From an uncultured Bacteroidales bacterium (lineage in GTDB: Bacteria > Bacteroidota > Bacteroidia > Bacteroidales > P3), in the NCBI GenBank assembly GCA_905233895.1, contig CAJOFL010000018.1, forward strand, positions 1 through 46,755: a DNA stretch of 46,755 bases, read 5' to 3'. The position numbers and the translations under genes are program-made. Positions 1 through 9,329 of the stretch are shown one piece after another. How positions within the stretch are numbered: the stretch's first letter is position 1; the number at the start of each line of letters is the position of its first letter. The notes beneath the pieces are model-generated. The model saw only the letters and a list, made by a program, of their open reading frames with translations, was not told where the DNA came from and searched no databases.

Positions 1-291
1 GTGTACAGCCAGGGCATGGTCCCGGACTTCGACGGCGCCTGCGCCCCGATTTTTGACACCCTCTCCATGGCCCGCTCGATGTTCGATTTCACCTGCGACC
101 TGGTGGACGACCCCGGCCCCATCGTGGACATCCTGCGGAAATTCCAGCCCGGCGCGGACGAGCAGACCATCGGCCAGGTCAAGGCCAACCACGGCTCCCG
201 GGTGGGCGTTTACGCCATGCGCTCCTCCTCCACCTTTATCTCCCCGGACATGTTCGAGGAAATCGTGTGGCCCGTGATGAAGGCGTCCATT
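1..291 (+). pseudogene. URO-D/methyltransferase-like fragment at the contig edge (probably foreign)
   Basis: The frame is open from the first base, so the true start lies outside or is lost. Residues 13-94 resemble the C-terminal half of the uroporphyrinogen decarboxylase-like family that includes corrinoid methyltransferases: a DTLSMARSMFDF stretch, then FISPDMFEEIVWPVMK, which matches the usual 'SPKQFEEFYWPTLK' block. The fragment then runs without a stop into residues that belong to another family (coaX tail). Base composition and codon style up to about base 290 differ from the DNA that follows. I infer a chimeric junction at about 285-305 rather than a real fusion. Family call is by motif memory only. 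Confidence 0.5.
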
Positions 292-300
292 GAGCGCGGT

Positions 301-444
301 ATCAGCAATACGGAAAAATCTCTCAGCGGTCTTACAGGCGGCGACGCCCGGCGCCTCACCGCTGCAGGCGTGGCCGGATGGGAAACCGTCGACAACCTCA
401 CCCTTCGTGGACTGAACGAAATAATGCTGTACAATGATAAATAA
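301..444 (+). pseudogene. coaX: Type III pantothenate kinase, C-terminal fragment
   Basis: About 45 residues match the end of CoaX: an LTGGDA motif followed by the closing 'NLTLRGLNEIMLYN' segment, which in Bacteroidales CoaX reads like 'LVLxGLNxILxYN'. CoaX phosphorylates pantothenate in coenzyme A synthesis and is normally about 240-260 residues, so the catalytic N-terminal part is missing. The stop overlaps the next start by 11 bases. The neighbours fit: as I recall, coaX is followed in Bacteroides by an outer-membrane protein, a TPR protein and lptC, exactly as here. The loss is most likely caused by the join at the left end, not by biological decay. Confidence 0.6.
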
Positions 445-1765
445 AAGACTGATACTAGGACTTATAGGACTTATAGGACTTATAGGCAACACCCAAGCCC
501 AGAACGGCTTCAACATCCCCTACTCCCAGTTTGGCATCGGCACTGGCGAGCAGCCCTTCAACATGCCCTTGGCTGCTCGTCTTGGCGGCACCGTCTACAC
601 CCGCTCGGCCAACAACTACGTCAACCCCTTCAACCCCGCCTCATACGCCACCGTCGAGACCGAGAGTTTCGTCTTCGACATGGGCGTCAACATACAGGTC
701 ACCAACCTGCGCGACGAAAGCGGAAGCATGGGCGACGCCGACGGCAACCTCGGCTACCTGGCCATAGCCATGCCTATCACCCGCTGGTGGAAACTGGGAG
801 CCGGCCTGATGCCCTTCACCACCGTCGACTACGAATCGGTGTCGCAGAGCACCTACCTCGACAGCGGCGTGGTGAAAACTATCTACGACGGTACAGGCGG
901 CGGAAGTCTGGTCTTCCTCGGCTCCGCCTTCAACATCCCCGTCGGCAAAGGGCGCACACTTCAAGCGGGATTTAACCTCAACTACCTCACCGGCAGGGTG
1001 GAACGTGCCATCTCGTTCGACTTCCAAGGCAACGACTCCACCTACTTCCTCGACTCGCGGCGCTACCGTCAGACACGCCTCGGCAACATCACCTTCGATT
1101 TCGGCCTCCAGTTCCGCCAGCAACTCGGCGAACACCATACCTTTGGCCTCGGCCTCGTCTACAAACCCTACCGCGACATGACCGTGCGCGACAAAGCACT
1201 TATCTACACCTACCACGCCACCGACCAGACCCTGGTCGACACCGTCTTCCCCGCCTCAGGCGGCGACCCGGAATACCGTAGCCGCCTCGAGCAGGCGCAG
1301 ACATTCGGCGTAGGCCTCAGCTTCGAACGCAACCGTCGCTGGATGGTGGCCTTCGACGCCACCTTTGCCGACTGGTCGGGCATGCGCTACACCGAGGACA
1401 CGGCCCATGCCGTGCTTGGCAACAGCGCCGTGAGTTACGGCCCCTACAGCCGCTACTCACTCGCCTTCGAGAAAATCGGCGACATGGATGCCTCGACCTA
1501 CCTCGGCCGTATCAGCTGGAGCGCCGGTGCCCACATGGCCCAAGGGGTTCTGCGACTCAACCTTGGCGGCAGCGAGCAGCGCGTCGACGAATGGGGAATC
1601 GGGGCCGGCATGACCCTCCCCATGCGCAAAGGCCGTTCGCTTCTCACCCTCAGCGTCGCCTACAGCAGCCTTGGAAGCAGCGACGTCCTCCAACTCAACT
1701 CCCTCACCTTCGGTATCGCGGTGAGCAGCTGCGAACGCTGGTTCACCAAAAGGAAATACAACTAA
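434..1765 (+). CDS. Outer-membrane beta-barrel protein (FadL/PorV-like fold)
   Basis: 443 residues with a signal peptide ending near the AQ at residues 22-23, then a mature part rich in alternating aromatic/polar strands typical of barrels ('FGIGTGEQPFNMPLA', 'NYVNPFNPASYA', 'FGLGLVYKPYRDMTVRD'). The early NPASYA segment is common in Bacteroidota FadL-type outer-membrane proteins. It probably sits in the outer membrane as a small-molecule channel or structural barrel; the substrate cannot be told. ATG at 434 overlaps the coaX end, indicating translational coupling. The signal peptide contains three perfect 9-base repeats (458-484) encoding Gly-Leu-Ile units, so its length could vary by slippage without frameshift. 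Confidence 0.8.
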   Translation: MINKRLILGLIGLIGLIGNTQAQNGFNIPYSQFGIGTGEQPFNMPLAARLGGTVYTRSANNYVNPFNPASYATVETESFVFDMGVNIQVTNLRDESGSMGDADGNLGYLAIAMPITRWWKLGAGLMPFTTVDYESVSQSTYLDSGVVKTIYDGTGGGSLVFLGSAFNIPVGKGRTLQAGFNLNYLTGRVERAISFDFQGNDSTYFLDSRRYRQTRLGNITFDFGLQFRQQLGEHHTFGLGLVYKPYRDMTVRDKALIYTYHATDQTLVDTVFPASGGDPEYRSRLEQAQTFGVGLSFERNRRWMVAFDATFADWSGMRYTEDTAHAVLGNSAVSYGPYSRYSLAFEKIGDMDASTYLGRISWSAGAHMAQGVLRLNLGGSEQRVDEWGIGAGMTLPMRKGRSLLTLSVAYSSLGSSDVLQLNSLTFGIAVSSCERWFTKRKYN

Positions 1766-1845
1766 AGGCATAAAAGAGCCATAAAAGAAAACAGCAACAA
1801 AGAGTACTAAATCATAAAAGAAAACAAACAAAAAACCGCATAACA

Positions 1846-3195
1846 ATGAAAACACTGAAGAAACTGACAATGGGAATCGGCCTTGTGGCCCTCGGCCTCT
1901 CGGCCTCGGCCCAGACCCGCAACTGGGGTTGCGACGACGAAGTGATGCAGGCTACCCTTGAATCCGTATCCCTCTACCAGGAGGACGTCAAGCAATGGAA
2001 AGCCTCCAAGGACAACCGCTATCTGGAGGACGCCTACCCCTATTGGAAGACCATCGTGGCTAACTGCCCCCGTCAGAGCAAGAACCTCTACATCAACGGC
2101 CCCAACATCCTTAAGGTGATGATTGCCAACGCCGCCACCCAGGAGGAGAAAAACGCCTACATCGATGAACTCATGGCCATGTACGACACCCGCATCGCCC
2201 AGTACGGCGAAGCCGCCACCTACACCGCCAAGAAGGCTATGGAACTCGAAGGTCTGCTCGGCAACGAAGGTCTCAAACGCTACTACGCCCTCTATGCCGA
2301 AGCCGTGAGAATCGGTGGCGAGGACCTTGAAGCCGGCTATCTGGTGAAGTATATGGAAGCCACCATCAACTACGTGCGCGCCGGCTTTGCCGAGCCCACC
2401 CTGGTGGTAGACAACTACGATGTGGCCAGCGACCTCCTCGAAGACGAGTTGCAGAAGAACGCCGAAGACAGTGTGAAGGCCGCCACCATCCGCGGCTACA
2501 TCGCCGGTGTCGAAGCCGCCTTCTCGCCCTACGCCAGCTGCGACCAGCTGGTCGAAATCTACGGCAAGAAATTCGAGGCCGACCCAGAGAACGTGGAACT
2601 GCTGAAGAAGATTACCGGCATCATGACTCGCAAGCGCTGCACAGACCAGGAACTCTTCTTCCGCGCCACCGAGAACCTCTACCGCCTCGAGCCCACCCCC
2701 GCTACCGCTTTGAACATGGGCCAGATGTGCCTGCAGAAGAAGCAGTACTCGGACGCCATCAGCTACCTGAACGATGCCGTCAAGGGAGTGGCCGAAAAGG
2801 ACAAATACAAAGCCCACCTTTTCCTCGGTTACGCCTACTTCGGACAGAAGAGCTTCAGCGCAGCCCGCACCGCCTTCAACAATGCCGCCGAAGCCGACCG
2901 CACCAAGGGTGAGCCCTACCGCATGATTGCCACTCTCTACGCCTCCAGCGCCTCCTCGGCCTCCGAAGACAACATCAACGGTCGTAGCGTCTACTGGGCC
3001 GCCGTGGATGCCCTGAACCGCTCGAAGAGCGTCGACCCTTCTGAGGAAAATGTCGCAGCCTGCAACGAAGCCATCGGCAAATACTCCGCCCACTTCCCCA
3101 CGAAGTCCGACGCCTTCATGGCCGGTCTGGAGAACGGCAAGAGCTACACGGTGCCTGGCTGGATCAGCGTGACCACCACCATACGTACCCGCTAA
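1846..3195 (+). CDS. Exported tetratricopeptide-repeat protein
   Basis: 449 residues with a signal peptide (MKTLKKLTMGIGLVALGLSA, cleavage near SAQ). The body is helical; the clearest TPR pair is near residues 290-350 ('ALNMGQMCLQKKQYSDAISYL', then 'AHLFLGYAYFGQKSFSAARTAF'). It ends with 'SYTVPGWISVTTTIR', a tail I recall from Bacteroidales TPR proteins found between an outer-membrane protein and lptC. Probably a periplasmic scaffold or assembly factor; no enzyme motif is visible. The 80-base gap before it is very A-rich and has a 14-base direct repeat at 1780-1793 and 1813-1826; no promoter box was found, so it is probably read with the upstream gene. Confidence 0.8.
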   Translation: MKTLKKLTMGIGLVALGLSASAQTRNWGCDDEVMQATLESVSLYQEDVKQWKASKDNRYLEDAYPYWKTIVANCPRQSKNLYINGPNILKVMIANAATQEEKNAYIDELMAMYDTRIAQYGEAATYTAKKAMELEGLLGNEGLKRYYALYAEAVRIGGEDLEAGYLVKYMEATINYVRAGFAEPTLVVDNYDVASDLLEDELQKNAEDSVKAATIRGYIAGVEAAFSPYASCDQLVEIYGKKFEADPENVELLKKITGIMTRKRCTDQELFFRATENLYRLEPTPATALNMGQMCLQKKQYSDAISYLNDAVKGVAEKDKYKAHLFLGYAYFGQKSFSAARTAFNNAAEADRTKGEPYRMIATLYASSASSASEDNINGRSVYWAAVDALNRSKSVDPSEENVAACNEAIGKYSAHFPTKSDAFMAGLENGKSYTVPGWISVTTTIRTR

Positions 3196-3202
3196 CCACC
3201 GC

Positions 3203-3775
3203 ATGACAAGCGGAACTCACCTTAAAAGGCTATGGACATGCCTCACCGGCATGTCCGTGGTCATTTTGTTCGCTTACGGATGCAGCAATAACATGCAGGC
3301 CATCCCCGACCGCAGTGACTCCGCCGACCAGGAACTGGTCAACGCGCATGTCCACCGCAGCGAGTCGGGCCATCTGCAACTGGAGCTCGACTCGCCACTC
3401 ATCTACAAATACGAACGTCCGCTGGCCAAGACTGAATACCGCTCCGCCAAAGGCGAGCAGGTCAAGATGCGCCTCTTCGACGAACACGACGGGCACCTCA
3501 AGATCAGCATCGCCGCCGACTCGGCCATATCCTACGACGACCGCAATATCATGGAAGCCCACGGCAACGTGACCGTCATCGACTTTGGAAGCGGCGACAC
3601 CATCTACCTCCTCGACCTTATCTGGAATTCCAACGAGGACCGCATCTACTCCGACAACCCCGTCCGCGCCCGCAACGGCAACCGGCTAACCGAAGGCGAC
3701 GGATTCACCAGCGACGGGCGCATGGAGAACCTCCAGATAATACATCAACGGGGAGTCATCGAATTCAACGACTAA
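3203..3775 (+). CDS. lptC: LPS export ABC transporter periplasmic protein LptC
   Basis: 190 residues. The N-terminus has a hydrophobic segment ending in FAYGC (Cys27), consistent with a lipoprotein or membrane anchor. The C-terminal part has the LptC/OstA pattern of short beta-strands with Asp/Gly turns ('YDDRNIMEAHGNVTVID', 'RMENLQII'), including the 'AHGNV' turn typical of the fold. LptC hands lipopolysaccharide from the LptBFG exporter to the LptA bridge. Length and position (after the TPR gene, before lpxD) fit the Bacteroidales arrangement. It starts 7 bases after the TPR stop, so it is surely co-transcribed. The lipobox is not ideal. Confidence 0.8.
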   Translation: MTSGTHLKRLWTCLTGMSVVILFAYGCSNNMQAIPDRSDSADQELVNAHVHRSESGHLQLELDSPLIYKYERPLAKTEYRSAKGEQVKMRLFDEHDGHLKISIAADSAISYDDRNIMEAHGNVTVIDFGSGDTIYLLDLIWNSNEDRIYSDNPVRARNGNRLTEGDGFTSDGRMENLQIIHQRGVIEFND

Positions 3776-3802
3776 CGCATCAACACACTAACGCAATCCC
3801 GC

Positions 3803-4816
3803 ATGCAATACACCGCAAAAGAGATAGCCCGCATGGTCAAGGGCACCGTCGAAGGCGACGAGAACACACGCGCCTGGAAGCCCAGCGTCATCGAAGAGGC
3901 TGATGAAGGGAGCATCACTTTTCTCGACAATCCCAAATACACCCATTACCTCTACGAACGCCAGCCCTCGATAGTCATAGTCCGCAACGACTTCCATCCA
4001 GAGCACCCAGTCAGCGCCGCCCTCGTCCATGTCGACCAGCCCCGTCTGGCCGTGGTAAAACTGCTCCACGCCTTCAACCAGCGTACCAAGCCTCCGAAAG
4101 GACGCTCGTGGCGCAGCAGCGTCGGACACGGCTCCAAACTGGGCAAGGGCATCTATATGGGCCCCTACGCCGTCGTAGGCCGCCACTGCCACATCGGCAA
4201 CGACGTGAAGATATACCCCAACGCTTCAATCGGTGACAACGTCACCATTGGCGACGGCACCATCGTATATGCCGGCGCAAAGGTCTACGAGGGAGTGGAA
4301 ATCGGACGCAACTGCATACTCCATGCAGGCTGTGTGGTAGGCTCAGACGGATTTGGCTTCGCCCCCGACCAAGAGGGCAACTGGATAAAAGTGGACCAGA
4401 TAGGCAATGTCGTCATCGAGGACAATGTCGAAATCGGCGCCAACACCTGCATCGACCGTGCAGCCATGAAGTCGACCGTCATCCATGAAGGTGTCAAGAT
4501 AGACAACCTCTGTCAGATAGCCCATAACGTCGTCGTCGGCCGCCGCACCGCCCTAGCGTCGCAGGTTGGTATCGCAGGCAGCTCGAAAGTGGGTGAGCGG
4601 TGTGTTATCGCCGGACAGGCTGGCATAGTAGGCCATATCAGCGTCGGCGACCGCGTCACCATCGGTGCACAGAGCGGCGTGACCCACTCTGTAGGCTCCG
4701 ACCTGCAGATATTTGGCAGCCCAGCCATGGAAGCCACCAAACGCCGCAAGGTGGAAGTGCTCGTGCGAAATATTGAGCAACTGGCCCGCCGTATCGAAAA
4801 ACTTGAGAAACAATGA
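3803..4816 (+). CDS. lpxD: UDP-3-O-acylglucosamine N-acyltransferase
   Basis: 337 residues, normal for LpxD. It adds the second acyl chain to UDP-3-O-acylglucosamine in lipid A synthesis, using acyl-ACP. Residues 1-100 form the uridine-binding domain; residues ~100-310 are a left-handed beta-helix made of hexapeptide repeats ('[19 protein letters not shown]', '[18 protein letters not shown]'). The catalytic His sits in '[10 protein letters not shown]'. The end is a short coiled helix ([15 protein letters not shown]) as in other LpxD. The stop TGA overlaps the next ATG (ATGA), so the SGNH gene that follows is translationally coupled to a lipid A enzyme. lpxD here is not followed by lpxC or fabZ. 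Confidence 0.93.
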   Translation: MQYTAKEIARMVKGTVEGDENTRAWKPSVIEEADEGSITFLDNPKYTHYLYERQPSIVIVRNDFHPEHPVSAALVHVDQPRLAVVKLLHAFNQRTKPPKGRSWRSSVGHGSKLGKGIYMGPYAVVGRHCHIGNDVKIYPNASIGDNVTIGDGTIVYAGAKVYEGVEIGRNCILHAGCVVGSDGFGFAPDQEGNWIKVDQIGNVVIEDNVEIGANTCIDRAAMKSTVIHEGVKIDNLCQIAHNVVVGRRTALASQVGIAGSSKVGERCVIAGQAGIVGHISVGDRVTIGAQSGVTHSVGSDLQIFGSPAMEATKRRKVEVLVRNIEQLARRIEKLEKQ

Positions 4817-6183
4817 CGGCACGGCGAATACTGACTTTCCTAGCCTCTGTGATGGCCGTTTTGGCAGTACTTGCCCTCCTGGCACCCGACGAGGAGGTGA
4901 GCATGGCCGGAATGAAGTTGCGCTACCCAACGATGAAATCCGTACTGAAATCGGTGCGAGAACACCATCGCACCATCGGTGCCGGCAACGGCGAAACACC
5001 CGAGATGGCACAGCTGCGCGACTCCATAGCCTACTACCATACCCTCGTCGACGAGAGCGACATACGCTTCTGGCTACCCTCCGACGACTACCTCGACCCC
5101 TTCTGGCAGGAGGCCGAAAGCGCAGCCGACGAGGGGCGCACCTGCCGCATACTCCATTACGGTGATTCCCAGATAGAACTGGATCATATCACCTCACGCT
5201 TGCGCCGCTATATGCAGGCCGAATTCGGCGGCGGCGGCCCTGGCATGCTGCCCGTAAGCATCATCACCCCAAATCCCAACATCCACCTCGGCACAGCAGG
5301 TGAACTGACCCATCTCGCCTCATTCGGCGACAGTAACGCCGTGCGCAGCAACGGCAACTACGGCCCCATGATGCAAAGCTTCCGACTCGAAGGTACTGTG
5401 GCGCTCAGCCTCCGCACCTCGAACCACAAGAACGTCGACGAACCTGTCAAACGCTTCAACCGAGTCACCCTCATCTACAACGGCCTCGGCGGCAATGTCA
5501 GTGCCGTGGCCACCACCACCCACTCCAACGACCGCAAAGGTATTCACGCGGCCCACTGGCAACTCGACAGCACCGACCGTTTCAAGGTGCGCGTCAGCGG
5601 CAACGCCGACCTCTATGCACTGCTTCTCGACTGCGGAAGCGGCATCGCCGTCGACAACATACCCATGCGCGGCTGCTCAGGACAGCAGTTCACCCTCGTC
5701 GGCGAGGAAAAACTCCGCAACGCCTACAGCCAGATGGATATCGGCATGATTATCCTCCAGTTCGGTGGCAACTCGGTACCGTATATCAAAACCACCGAAG
5801 CCATCGAAACCTACTGCCAGTCCATCGGCAAACAGATAGACCACCTGCACCGCTGCTGCCCCGAGGCGAGAATCCTCTTCGTCGGCCCTTCGGACATGGG
5901 TCGTCGCAGCAAAGGCCAGTTCCAGACCTACGACATGCTTCCGCCTCTGGTCGACAGCCTCATCTCCACCGTCACCGCCCACGGGGCAGCCTACTGGAGT
6001 ATCTACCATGCCATGGGTGGCGAGAACTCGATGGCCGAATGGGTCGACCAAGGCTATGCCGGCAAAGACTATATCCACTTCTCGCAACGCGGAGCCGACC
6101 TTATGGGCGACCGCCTGGCCGAGGCCTTCCGCAACAGCCACACCCTCTACACACTACACCGACGAATGGAGGCTGAGAAATGA
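4813..6183 (+). CDS. Membrane-anchored SGNH/GDSL-hydrolase-like protein 1
   Basis: 456 residues: an N-terminal membrane helix (residues 5-24), a ~90-residue linker, then an SGNH fold. Visible blocks: GDSQ (Ser119) as the nucleophile block, 'LQFGGNS' near residue 317 in the place of the GxND block, and '[13 protein letters not shown]' near residue 420 supplying the Asp/His pair. SGNH proteins next to MBOAT acyltransferases commonly transfer or remove acetyl groups on surface polysaccharides outside the membrane (PatB, AlgJ/X, OatA logic). Overlaps both neighbours by ATGA, so it is co-produced with lpxD and SGNH protein 2. Target unknown: peptidoglycan, LPS glycan or exopolysaccharide are all possible. 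Confidence 0.8.
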   Translation: MTARRILTFLASVMAVLAVLALLAPDEEVSMAGMKLRYPTMKSVLKSVREHHRTIGAGNGETPEMAQLRDSIAYYHTLVDESDIRFWLPSDDYLDPFWQEAESAADEGRTCRILHYGDSQIELDHITSRLRRYMQAEFGGGGPGMLPVSIITPNPNIHLGTAGELTHLASFGDSNAVRSNGNYGPMMQSFRLEGTVALSLRTSNHKNVDEPVKRFNRVTLIYNGLGGNVSAVATTTHSNDRKGIHAAHWQLDSTDRFKVRVSGNADLYALLLDCGSGIAVDNIPMRGCSGQQFTLVGEEKLRNAYSQMDIGMIILQFGGNSVPYIKTTEAIETYCQSIGKQIDHLHRCCPEARILFVGPSDMGRRSKGQFQTYDMLPPLVDSLISTVTAHGAAYWSIYHAMGGENSMAEWVDQGYAGKDYIHFSQRGADLMGDRLAEAFRNSHTLYTLHRRMEAEK

Positions 6184-7463
6184 AAAGCGGTAGGCTCATA
6201 ATAGGACTATTCGGGCTTCTATGGCTTATAGGCCCTATATGCCATATCCAGGCCCAAGAGACGACCTATCCCTTCGTACGGTATACCGTCAACCACCTGA
6301 AATACGACACCACTTCGCCCACTATGCAGGCTTTCTTCGCCCGCTGGCGCAACATGAACGCCAACCGGCAAGGCAACCTCAACATAGTCCATATAGGCGG
6401 ATCGCACGTACAGGCCGGCATGATGACCCAGACCATACGTCTGCGCCTGCTGGACGCCAGCGGAATCACGGGGCCGCGCGGCATGATATTCCCTTACTCT
6501 GCCGCCGCCCGCTGCAACAATCCGCCCGACTACCGCGTCCACTGCCGCGAACGGATGGTGCTCACCCGTTGCGTCTACAAAGAGCCCGAATACCAACTGG
6601 GGCTCTGTGGCATCGCCGTCACCGCACGTGACCAGCACTCCGAAATACAGATTGCACTCAACGAACCGTCGGTCGATTTCAACACCACCCGCGTGGTGCT
6701 ACTAGGCCACTCCGATGGCGGCGTAGTTCCCCGCCTGCGCACCGATCGCGGCGAACTATCCCCGTCGTATTTCGACAATTACACCGACCGCTACTTCTTC
6801 AATATCGACCAATCCGTCGACTCGTTCGTCGTGGTGCTCCCATGTCGCGAAGGACAGCAGTTTACCGTCAGCGGCATCTGCCTCGACAGTCCGGCTCCGG
6901 GCCTTACCTACCACTCTATCGGCGTCAACGGTGCCGCCGTGCCCGACTACCTCCGTTGCCCCAACTTTGTGCGCGACCTACGTATGCTCCACCCCGACGC
7001 AGTGGTCTTCGGCATCGGTATCAACGACGCCAATACCGCCAACTTCGACACCGTTGCTTTCCGACGAGCCTACCTCCAACTCATTGACTCCGTACGTAGC
7101 GTCAATCCAGATTGCGCCTTCATATTCATCACCAATAACGACAGTTTCGTAAAAGTAGGCCGTCGACGCTACAATGTCAACCCCAACGGTGCGCTTGCCC
7201 GTGACGTCTTCTACCGCCTCGCCAACGATACCGACGGTGCTGTGTGGGACCAGTACCAGATTATGGGCGGACTGCGCTCTATGGATAAATGGCGCGAACA
7301 AGGACTGGCACAGACCGACCGTGTACACTTCACCCGCGCAGGCTACACCCTCGTTGGCAACCTCTTCGCCGATGCCCTCCTCGAAGCCCTCAACAGTCGA
7401 GTCGACAAGTCGGGAAGACAACAAGTCGACGAGACATCAAGTCCACGCCCTCCAAGAAACTAA
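6180..7463 (+). CDS. Exported SGNH/GDSL-hydrolase-like protein 2
   Basis: 427 residues with a signal peptide (about residues 1-26, ending IQAQ). The SGNH blocks are 'HIGGSHVQAG' with Ser75 (GGSH instead of the more usual GDSH), 'GIGINDANTAN' as the GxND block near residue 279, and 'DRVHFTRAGY' as the Asp-x-x-His block near residue 380. All four catalytic positions are therefore present. It is a diverged paralogue of the gene before it; both start with an ATGA overlap and precede the MBOAT gene. I infer that the pair and the MBOAT protein form one O-acylation machine, one partner perhaps transferring and the other binding or removing acyl groups. Confidence 0.8.
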   Translation: MKSGRLIIGLFGLLWLIGPICHIQAQETTYPFVRYTVNHLKYDTTSPTMQAFFARWRNMNANRQGNLNIVHIGGSHVQAGMMTQTIRLRLLDASGITGPRGMIFPYSAAARCNNPPDYRVHCRERMVLTRCVYKEPEYQLGLCGIAVTARDQHSEIQIALNEPSVDFNTTRVVLLGHSDGGVVPRLRTDRGELSPSYFDNYTDRYFFNIDQSVDSFVVVLPCREGQQFTVSGICLDSPAPGLTYHSIGVNGAAVPDYLRCPNFVRDLRMLHPDAVVFGIGINDANTANFDTVAFRRAYLQLIDSVRSVNPDCAFIFITNNDSFVKVGRRRYNVNPNGALARDVFYRLANDTDGAVWDQYQIMGGLRSMDKWREQGLAQTDRVHFTRAGYTLVGNLFADALLEALNSRVDKSGRQQVDETSSPRPPRN

Positions 7464-7487
7464 ACACATAAAACTAAACATTGACCG

Positions 7488-9290
7488 ATGAGCGACTTCC
7501 TGTCATATCTGGCATCCTTCTTCTCCTACAACCCCGAGAAGCCGCTCCTTTTCACCCAAATCCACTTCTGGGTATTCTTCTTGCTGGTATTCGCTGGATT
7601 CAGCTTTATCGTCACCCGCAAATGGAAACTCACGGCCCGTAACGCCTACCTCTTCGCTGTAAGTCTCCTCTTCTACTTCAAGACCTCCGGTCTTTTCGTA
7701 CTCCTGCTCGTCTTCTCCACCCTCCTCGGATGGCTTCTCGGCATCGGCATGGACCGTTCCTACTCACAACCGCGCCGCAAGGCACTGATGATTACCGGAG
7801 TGACCGTCAACCTCGGTGTGCTCGGCTATTTCAAGTACGCCTACTTCTTTACCGACATTTTCAACGCCACTTTCGGCACCGACCTACATATCGTCACCAA
7901 GATATTACTGCCCGTCGGCATCTCCTTCTTTACTTTCCAGAACATAAGCTATATCGTGGATGTCTACAAACGCCGCATACCACATGTGTCCAATATCCTC
8001 GACTTCGGCTTCTACACCTCGTTCTTCCCTCAGCTCGTGGCTGGTCCTATACTTCGCGCTGACCAGTTCGTGCCCCAGCTTTACAAGCCCTTCTTCCTCG
8101 GACGGCGACAATTTGGAATAGCCGTGTTCTGGATACTCAACGGCCTAGTCAAGAAACTGGTGCTCAGCGACTACCTGGCCGTCAATTTCGTCGACCGTGT
8201 CTTTGACAACCCTGCACTCTACACCCCCTTCGAGAACTTCTCCGCACTCCTGCTCTACTCTCTGCAGGTATATGCCGACTTCTCGGGATATACCGATATA
8301 GCCATTGGTGTGGCCATGCTAATGGGTTTCTATCTCCCAAAGAACTTCAACTCGCCATACAAGGCCACCAACCCCACTGACTTCTGGCGCCGCTGGCACA
8401 TGTCGCTCTCGCGCTGGCTGCGCGATTACCTCTACATACCCCTCGGCGGTAACCGCACCTCGGGCGTGACTTCTTATACCATACTCGCCGTCATCCTCCT
8501 TATTGCCGCCTTCCGCCTCCATAACCTTGCATTCACACTGGCCGTCGTGGCGATAATCATCACTGTCGCGCTGCTTTGGTTCTTCCGCCCTGCCAACCGG
8601 CGCACCCTCGGCACCAACGTCAACAACATGGACACCATGCTCTTAGGCGGTCTCTGGCATGGCTCGTCGTTCAACTTCATCACATGGGGCGGCCTCAACG
8701 GCATTGGTATCCTGATATATAAATGGTGGCACCGGCAGGGATGGATTGAACAACTCATCGCCCTCGGACTGGCTACGGCCCTGCTACACCTGCTCCGCGC
8801 CATAGTCGGCGGCCCGCTCCTCGCAATGCTCCACGTAGGTTTCCTTATTGCACTGATATTTTTCACCTTGCTGGCACTACTGCCTCAAGGAGGCCGCGGC
8901 ATACGTAAGGCGCAGCATGTCTGGAGCGTAGCACTCACTTTCGTCTTTATAAGCTTCACACGACTCTTCTTCCGCTCAGGCTCCAACCTCGACCCCGCCG
9001 AAGCCAACGAGCAGGCCTGGCAGACCGCCTCGATGATGGTTACCCAGATAGGCTCCCATTGGAACCTCGCACAGATACCCGACATCCTGGGCCACTACTG
9101 GATTCCGTTCCTCATTTTCCTCATCGGCATGGTAATCCACTGGCTCCCCGAACGGTTCAAACGGCGCTACCGCCTTGCATTCGCCAGCCTCCCCCTTTGG
9201 GCAATCGGCATACTTACCGTGGCCACCGTGATACTTGTCTACCAGTTCGTCACCGCCGACCTCCAGCCTTTCATCTACTTCCAGTTCTAG
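7488..9290 (+). CDS. MBOAT family O-acyltransferase (AlgI/DltB/PatA-like)
   Basis: 600 residues, many membrane helices. The AlgI/DltB signature is clear: 'FWRRWHMSLSRWLRDYLYIP' near residues 300-320 and the conserved membrane His in 'GGLWHGSSFNF' near residue 390, the presumed catalytic or channel residue. Members move acyl groups (usually acetyl) from cytoplasmic donors across the membrane to an extracytoplasmic partner. Family length is about 460-520, so this one is long; an extra hydrophobic stretch lies between the two motifs (around residues 325-360). It starts 24 bases after SGNH protein 2 and is the last gene of the operon. The acceptor polymer is not shown by the sequence. Confidence 0.92.
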   Translation: MSDFLSYLASFFSYNPEKPLLFTQIHFWVFFLLVFAGFSFIVTRKWKLTARNAYLFAVSLLFYFKTSGLFVLLLVFSTLLGWLLGIGMDRSYSQPRRKALMITGVTVNLGVLGYFKYAYFFTDIFNATFGTDLHIVTKILLPVGISFFTFQNISYIVDVYKRRIPHVSNILDFGFYTSFFPQLVAGPILRADQFVPQLYKPFFLGRRQFGIAVFWILNGLVKKLVLSDYLAVNFVDRVFDNPALYTPFENFSALLLYSLQVYADFSGYTDIAIGVAMLMGFYLPKNFNSPYKATNPTDFWRRWHMSLSRWLRDYLYIPLGGNRTSGVTSYTILAVILLIAAFRLHNLAFTLAVVAIIITVALLWFFRPANRRTLGTNVNNMDTMLLGGLWHGSSFNFITWGGLNGIGILIYKWWHRQGWIEQLIALGLATALLHLLRAIVGGPLLAMLHVGFLIALIFFTLLALLPQGGRGIRKAQHVWSVALTFVFISFTRLFFRSGSNLDPAEANEQAWQTASMMVTQIGSHWNLAQIPDILGHYWIPFLIFLIGMVIHWLPERFKRRYRLAFASLPLWAIGILTVATVILVYQFVTADLQPFIYFQF

Positions 9291-9329
9291 TTTATATAAA
9301 GAATATATCCGCCGCTCAGCCAAAAATGA

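Noticed and set aside
1807..3204. Long minus-strand open frame (465 codons) opposite the TPR gene
   Set aside because: The product is a Gly/Val/His-rich sequence without domains. Strong use of codons ending in C or G on the plus strand removes stops from the opposite frame. The plus-strand protein has a signal peptide and TPR motifs.
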